64,000 nt of DNA from Dactylonectria macrodidyma (Eukaryota > Ascomycota > Sordariomycetes > Hypocreales > Nectriaceae), in the NCBI GenBank assembly GCA_020744425.1, contig JAGMUV010000001.1, positions 6,076,001 through 6,140,000 of the forward strand, written 5' to 3'. Of the stretch, positions 58,982 to 64,000 are shown piece by piece. Within the stretch, counting starts at the first letter, position 1, and each line of letters opens with the position of its first letter. The translations under genes were made by a program, and so were the position numbers. A model generated the notes under the pieces. The model saw only the letters and a list, made by a program, of their open reading frames with translations, did no database searches and was not told the origin of the DNA.

Positions 58982-60874
58982 CTATTCCACCCACATCTCC
59001 TCGCACTTGCTGCTGTCAAATACCTGCCCGGACATGATGCCGTGGATGTACGTCTCGCCCACAACCCTCCACCGGTCCCCATACTGCCTAAAAGTCAGCG
59101 GCGCCTTAGAACCACTGACCAGAAATATGACATCTCCAGGCCGCAAGGTCGAAGGCCCTAGAGCCACGAACCCGTTTGAAGTTTTCGCCATATTTCTGCC
59201 CCATCCTGCGGTGGCGTCGAAGAACCAGGACGGAGATGTCGTGTAGAAACCGGTGGTGAAGGCAAACTCTAGCCATAGATCCCACACGATGAGCAAGATG
59301 ATACCTATTTGGATCCCGAATAGATACTGTGGTAGAAGAGTCGTAAGCTTCATGAAAGTTTTGTCAAAAGCTGCAAGTTGCTCATTTTCCTCTTCTACAT
59401 TTGCATATCCTGTTAACAACCTAAACCACTTCATTGTCCGCCAGAATACCTCCCGTCGAGACTGTCCAGTAGGTTCGTAGTCAGTCGGGGAATCAAGGTC
59501 GCAAATATTTCGCCAGGAGAGGTACGCTTTAAACATCTGTATCCTTTGCCAGACATGGCTCTGCGGCGAAGGCTCCCCTACGAAGGTAATCTCATCAAAC
59601 CTCATCCCGAGCAGTCCCAGAAGCTTTCCATCTTTGGAGAAGCTCACGTGGGGCTTCGAGTCCCCAGTAGCTCGCACGTCGTCAGGCGACGGAGGCTTGG
59701 GATCTCGGCCCTTGCTCTGTATGCTGAAAGTCAATCCGTAGAGCTGCTGGTCTTGGCTGATGTCCCAACTAAGAGACCAGGATGGTAGCCGTTGGCCGTC
59801 ACAGAGCCGGTCTCCGCAGCTCCGGGTAAGCATATCTAGATCCGACCTCGCCTTCAAGGTGGCGGTGGAGAACTCGAGATAGATGTCCGCAGGATCCTTG
59901 GCATAATCGACGTCTATCTTGATGTAATCGTTGTATTTGACAAAGGCAAGCACACCATAGATTTTGTCGCGTGGATTCGTCGCCAGGGAATCCTCGTTCA
60001 TTGCAAAGGCGTCGAACAGATCCATGGGCACCTCTCGCTTCCAACCAAGCCGGGCAACAAGCGGTCCTTGTGAACCAGACGGAACATCCAATTCCTCGTT
60101 ATGGTTCCAATAATGGATGAACCTGGTCCAGTTTATCTCGTCGTCTCCGCATTTAACGATAGCGTCCGGGCAGACAGTAGCTTCCTGCAACACCCAAACC
60201 CGCGAGAACCAGGGCTTCCTCCAAAGGAAAAAGAACGCCAAAGAGTCAAAGATCCGATCCCAAAACCAATTTTGGTTCAGATTTTTATCGCTTTGCGGTG
60301 TTCGGCCAGTCGTTTGACCGAGGTTTCGCTCAGCATGGCGCCAGCAGTGTATGGAGACCAGAAAATTGCCAAGAGGCCATATATGGGAGTATTCCAACAG
60401 GACCTTGAGCGCGCGAAACGCTCTTCTTGTCAACACATCTGACGGCCCAAGCCATATGACGGCTCTCGAGCACTGCGCATATATCTTGCCCATGAGGGGT
60501 ATCTGTACGTTCTTCTCGGCGGCATCCTCTTGGTTGATGCATGTCGCATCGACCCAGAACGACCGGGGGTGTTCATTTGTTCGCAAATGTTGCAGAGCCG
60601 AGTAGAGGTTGATTCCGATCGGTACGGGATGATCGTTGATAGAAATAACTCGTTTCTTGGCCGATGTGCCCCAGCAGTACGAAAGAGCCTCATATTGTGG
60701 GTGATCGGATAGCTTCACATTTCTGAGACGGCATGAGATAGGTCCAAGTCCTGGAAGCAGATCTAGGATGCGGATTTCATCGTCTGAGGTGCTCAGAGGC
60801 TCGTACCTGAGAGCAGCCATCGTGATGGTGATGATGAGGAATCGTGAGCTAAGCGCCGAAGGATTCGTGGGCAT
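58982..60874 (-). CDS. HET-domain (heterokaryon incompatibility) protein 1
   Basis: Intronless, 630 residues from the ATG at 60874 (an in-frame ATG at 60820, MAALRYEPLS, is closer to family norms). The HET domain is clear: EALSYCWGTS, SFWVDATCINQEDAAEK, GKIYAQCSRAVIWLGPSD, FFLWRKPWFSRVWVLQEA. Such domains resemble TIR folds and trigger cell death on non-self contact in Podospora and Neurospora. The C-terminus ends in a compact region GPSTLRPGDVIFLVSG...VVGETYIHGIMSGQVFD that recurs in the next gene. No NACHT/WD40 partner is attached. Role in allorecognition is inferred from the family. Confidence 0.93.
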   Translation of the reverse strand: MPTNPSALSSRFLIITITMAALRYEPLSTSDDEIRILDLLPGLGPISCRLRNVKLSDHPQYEALSYCWGTSAKKRVISINDHPVPIGINLYSALQHLRTNEHPRSFWVDATCINQEDAAEKNVQIPLMGKIYAQCSRAVIWLGPSDVLTRRAFRALKVLLEYSHIWPLGNFLVSIHCWRHAERNLGQTTGRTPQSDKNLNQNWFWDRIFDSLAFFFLWRKPWFSRVWVLQEATVCPDAIVKCGDDEINWTRFIHYWNHNEELDVPSGSQGPLVARLGWKREVPMDLFDAFAMNEDSLATNPRDKIYGVLAFVKYNDYIKIDVDYAKDPADIYLEFSTATLKARSDLDMLTRSCGDRLCDGQRLPSWSLSWDISQDQQLYGLTFSIQSKGRDPKPPSPDDVRATGDSKPHVSFSKDGKLLGLLGMRFDEITFVGEPSPQSHVWQRIQMFKAYLSWRNICDLDSPTDYEPTGQSRREVFWRTMKWFRLLTGYANVEEENEQLAAFDKTFMKLTTLLPQYLFGIQIGIILLIVWDLWLEFAFTTGFYTTSPSWFFDATAGWGRNMAKTSNGFVALGPSTLRPGDVIFLVSGSKAPLTFRQYGDRWRVVGETYIHGIMSGQVFDSSKCEEMWVE

Positions 60875-61263
60875 CAGCCCATGTTATTCTCCAGATGACT
60901 CATCATGCATCTCAGCTCGTGGCTTTCAACTATTGGAGAGCGTCGTGAGTGCATTTATGCGGACATTGTGTAGTAATTACTCGAGTGATGGATCGCCACA
61001 AGGCCATCTGTGGCTTGACACATATATATGATGGTGTCACAAAAGAGGCCCGATTTTTAAAATACGATGCCGATGGCTTTTTTCCGTACTAGAATGATGA
61101 GATAAGTCGTTAAGATGTAGTGGTTTTCGGACCAACTAATTTCTACGTCTTGCACAGCAGGCCCGTTTGCCTGCATCCAACGGTCTCGATAATTGCATTA
61201 TATTTAAATCCACACAAAAATATCAAACGCTCGAAGTTCCAACAGCCACAATAATACCGTATA
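60875..61263. other. Intergenic region between tandem HET genes
   Basis: Promoter of the first HET gene and 3' flank of the second; nothing else recognised. Confidence 0.6.
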
Positions 61264-63129
61264 TTACCACAGCTTGAACGTATCAACAGGACGCTCATCT
61301 TCAAAAAACTCCCCGTCCATGATCCCGTAGATGTAGGCTTCACCAACAAATAGGTAGCCACCCTGGTCGTCCGTCCGAGGCCTGAGGACAAACGGGATAC
61401 TACCTCCAAATATCAAAACAATGACGTCCCCAACTTCCACATTGTCTGGACCTACGCCAACAAATCCCTGTTCGGAGAAGACGGGCCGCGCCATGTAGGT
61501 GTAGCCCATGCAAGCCTGATATGAATACGTCGCACCCATCATATCAGGGTCCATTGTCTTGGAAATAAGAGCCGAGAATTGCTCTGCCGAGCGTTCTGTT
61601 GCTCGAACAAAGTATGGACTGGCCTCTGGGAGCTCCTTGTCTCCGATTGGTATGCGGCATATTGCGTCTGTCTTCTTGTCTTCGGGGTAGCGGGACTTCT
61701 CTAAGAATTTGATGAGTTCTCGAATCATGATGAGAAACGCCTCCTGATCAAAGCTCTTGTCGGGGTCAGCTTCCCAAATTGAGCCGGTATCCTTTACGGT
61801 ATCCACGATAACACCTTGAAGGCAGATGGATCCTGGAGTGATGACAGCGGACTCTTCCGATTTTGTTTGGCATTTAGAGCCTGTTGCTTTAAACAGGGTC
61901 CTCCCAACGTCTTCGCTCCAGCCCGTCCGAATCGGAAGAGCCAAGTTTGGAACCCAAGATGGAGACCTTGTGACTCCAGCTCGTGCCCAAGTCAGCATGT
62001 CGATGTTTCCTTGGAGAAGCAGTGCCCTTGTTGTGGCCTCGTAAACGTCTTCCGTACTTCTCGTGTAGCTGACCTCGAGCCCCAACTCATCCATGTCTTT
62101 CGCAATGCCCGATAAGCCCCAGATTTTGTCTCTCGGGTCTTTGCAGTGCAAAATACGATCGGTTCTACGGGTGTAGGACTGCTGGAGAAGCTGGTATAAT
62201 GGACTCGGCCCATTCTCCCGAAACTTTCTCCTGCCTGACAAGACGTAGCCGATGGCATCGCTGCCGCTAGCAGTCTTCAGCAAGTCCCATGGAGAGTCGG
62301 CGGCCATGAGTTCTTCTTCTGAAAATGGACCTGGGATTCGCGTACTCCTACCTTCTCTCCACTCTAAGACCTCCCAGGACTGAAGCATCCCGTAGAAGAG
62401 GACAAGGGCGTGCAAGTGCTCGACCCTGGTTGCGTACTTTCCACACAAGATGATGGTGTCTCTAGCTAGGGTGATTTCTTGTTTTACCCAGACGCGCGTG
62501 AAATATGAGCGTTGGGTGAGTTCTGCGAAAGCCAACCTTGGGAATCGCTCTTCCACTCGATTGTCATCGCCCTCAGATTCGGTAGCCTTGCTCATGAGCG
62601 CCAGTAATGCATCTTTGGTCCTCTGAAGCTCGGCATTATCTCCGACATCAGGCCATGAATTCAGTTGCTCCTTGCCAAGACGGAGAATTCCAGCGTCGAA
62701 AGCAGCTTTGCCGTATGTTTCCGCGCCCTTCATCGCCGCATCGCTGTTGTCGGCGTCGGAACCGAGCCAAATCAGAACCTTCTCTGCTTGGCGGTAGACC
62801 CGAGCCATGGCCTGCACTTGGCGTCCTTTTTCCTCGTCATCTGTTTGATTGATGCACAGAGCATCAATCCAGATCCTGATGCCTATGTATGCTTCCAAGT
62901 GCAGCAGGCAGTCATGAAGACTTGGCGTCACGTCAAGGAATGCATCTTCAATGAAAACACGTTTCGTAAAAACAGGTTCACCCCATGTGTATGACAGAGT
63001 CTGGTAGGTGGGATTGGAGTCGAGAGAGATGTCCTCAAACTTGAAGGTGATCTGTGGTGTTACGGACAGTAAGTGAAGAACTCGGATGTGGCCGGTCTCA
63101 AGGTAGCTGTAACGATATTTTTCCGCCAT
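61264..63129 (-). CDS. HET-domain (heterokaryon incompatibility) protein 2
   Basis: Intronless, 621 residues, ATG at 63129. HET blocks TLSYTWGEP, IRIWIDALCINQTDDEEKG, ARVYRQAEKVLIWLGSD, and SYFTRVWVKQEITLARDTIILCG. The C-terminal region DNVEVGDVIVLIFGGSIPFVLRPR...VGEAYIYGIMDGEFFED matches the end of the neighbouring HET gene in pattern, so the two are same-orientation paralogues rather than recent copies (their N-terminal halves differ clearly). Probable incompatibility or defence effector, by family inference. Confidence 0.93.
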   Translation of the reverse strand: MAEKYRYSYLETGHIRVLHLLSVTPQITFKFEDISLDSNPTYQTLSYTWGEPVFTKRVFIEDAFLDVTPSLHDCLLHLEAYIGIRIWIDALCINQTDDEEKGRQVQAMARVYRQAEKVLIWLGSDADNSDAAMKGAETYGKAAFDAGILRLGKEQLNSWPDVGDNAELQRTKDALLALMSKATESEGDDNRVEERFPRLAFAELTQRSYFTRVWVKQEITLARDTIILCGKYATRVEHLHALVLFYGMLQSWEVLEWREGRSTRIPGPFSEEELMAADSPWDLLKTASGSDAIGYVLSGRRKFRENGPSPLYQLLQQSYTRRTDRILHCKDPRDKIWGLSGIAKDMDELGLEVSYTRSTEDVYEATTRALLLQGNIDMLTWARAGVTRSPSWVPNLALPIRTGWSEDVGRTLFKATGSKCQTKSEESAVITPGSICLQGVIVDTVKDTGSIWEADPDKSFDQEAFLIMIRELIKFLEKSRYPEDKKTDAICRIPIGDKELPEASPYFVRATERSAEQFSALISKTMDPDMMGATYSYQACMGYTYMARPVFSEQGFVGVGPDNVEVGDVIVLIFGGSIPFVLRPRTDDQGGYLFVGEAYIYGIMDGEFFEDERPVDTFKLW

Positions 63130-63981
63130 GTTGTGAACAGACTTGAGCGTCGAAAATACTCGGCTTCAACAAGGAAGACGCACTAGAATAAGCATAAAAT
63201 CAAGGTAAACGGATGTAAATGATTCTGATGCGGGGAAGTTTTGGACGAGCTATTAATGTCGGTCACCTGATAGGATGCGAGAGGTGCGGCTGAAGGGCTG
63301 AGAGGCTGACATGCACCTCGGCCAAACCCAGCTGAGACCTAGATGTGGTGCCTAGCCGGGTAAGACTGGCATGCCTCTAGGTTGTGGGCTGAAATGTACG
63401 TTATGGCGTAGAATTGAAGGGAAACTTCGAAATGTGATACGAGGCCGAATAGAGGCACGCGATGGTTCAGGTCTGAGGCTCGCTGTTGAAAATGAAATGA
63501 AGCTACGGTCCCACGCAAGGCCAGGCTATAATAGTGCGTCACCTTCGTATGACGTACCTAGATATGTTCAACTCACCGCAGAGAGTATACAAATAGAAAA
63601 AATAGAAATCCTTGTAGCTTAGTTTTATTAATTATGCGATGGCTACAAGCTCGACGTACGATTTACCCTGGAGCTTCGGCTAGCTTCCCTTGATTTGCAG
63701 GACATGTCGGGCCGTTAGTGAGCTGGTAGCGCTGGCGGCTATTTCGTTAACAAAAGTGGATATCGTTATAGAGAGGCGTTGCCTGTCAACATTAATTCAA
63801 GTACCGCGGCGCCAAGAAAAGCCCCACTGATCCAATTCTCAGTGATGAGGAATGCGACCGAGTCATCATCCTCCAACAGCTTCCTCGATATTTAAACTCT
63901 CGATCAAATCAATCTCCCTCATTGAGAACATCGCGATTCTTCAGACCTAACCCCATTTGTTTCATCCACCTTGTCATCAAA
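63130..63981. other. Intergenic region between HET 2 and the edge gene
   Basis: Divergent promoters of the second HET gene and the gene at the right edge. A TATTTAAA-type box at about 63891-63897 and pyrimidine-rich leader precede the edge gene's ATG. Confidence 0.5.
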
Positions 63982-64000
63982 ATGGCAAAGAGAGGTCGAC
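63982..64000 (+). CDS. First codons of a gene running off the right edge
   Basis: ATG at 63982 in good context (TCAAAATGG) opens MAKRGR and continues past the window. A TATA-like box 85-90 bp upstream and a C/T-rich leader support a true start. Product cannot be recognised from six codons. Confidence 0.45.

Overview
The window is nuclear DNA from a filamentous ascomycete (Pezizomycotina, most likely a Sordariomycete; the order cannot be fixed from sequence alone). Evidence: compact genes with 50-100 bp GT-AG introns, many carrying CTAAC-type branch points, and families typical of these fungi, namely Zn2Cys6 regulators, HET-domain proteins, a DUF7580-type protein, a full-size PDR/ABCG transporter, an MCT-like MFS permease, an ascomycete laccase with a DSG-type C-terminal tail, and a sphingolipid C9-methyltransferase. 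No tRNA, rRNA, CRISPR array or intact transposon was seen. Coding coordinates were built by joining exons at splice sites; in the multi-exon models the reading phase closes exactly. Single-exon genes run from an ATG to an in-frame stop.

Layout. 0-6 kb is membrane lipid and transport: the 3' part of a sphingolipid C9-methyltransferase, an MCT-like MFS permease and an ERG2 sterol C-8 isomerase. 6.8-17.3 kb is largely secreted: a 917-aa Ser/Thr-rich protein, an HExxH metalloprotease-like protein and a bicovalent-FAD oligosaccharide oxidase (AA7), plus one cytosolic protein of unknown function. 17.8-35.1 kb is the most unusual part: a C-terminally membrane-anchored protein divergent from an FHA-pseudokinase-trypsin-like fusion protein, a DyP-type peroxidase, a C2H2/PHD/PHD/winged-helix protein divergent from a DUF7580-type protein, a secreted Asn/Asp-repeat protein with a six-cysteine module at each end, and an orphan 402-aa protein.

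35.7-53.3 kb holds two divergent regulator-transporter pairs: a PDR ABC transporter with a Zn2Cys6 regulator (40 kb), and a second Zn2Cys6 regulator with a DHA1-type MFS transporter (50-51 kb). Between the second pair lies a perfect 36-bp palindrome. A GH2 beta-glucuronidase and an F-box protein sit between the two pairs. 54-58.7 kb has a small secreted protein and a laccase. 59-63 kb has two tandem HET-domain genes, and the first codons of another gene reach the right edge.

The best candidate for something undescribed is the 1023-aa protein at 19.8-23.1 kb: an FHA domain, a kinase fold that has lost the lysine, HRD and DFG catalytic residues, and a C-terminal trypsin-like domain with a plausible His-Asp-Ser triad. 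Its neighbours (membrane-anchored partner, C2H2/PHD protein, DUF7580 protein and the nearby HET genes) resemble families found around fungal self/non-self recognition, so a signalling or immune role is a reasonable but untested hypothesis.
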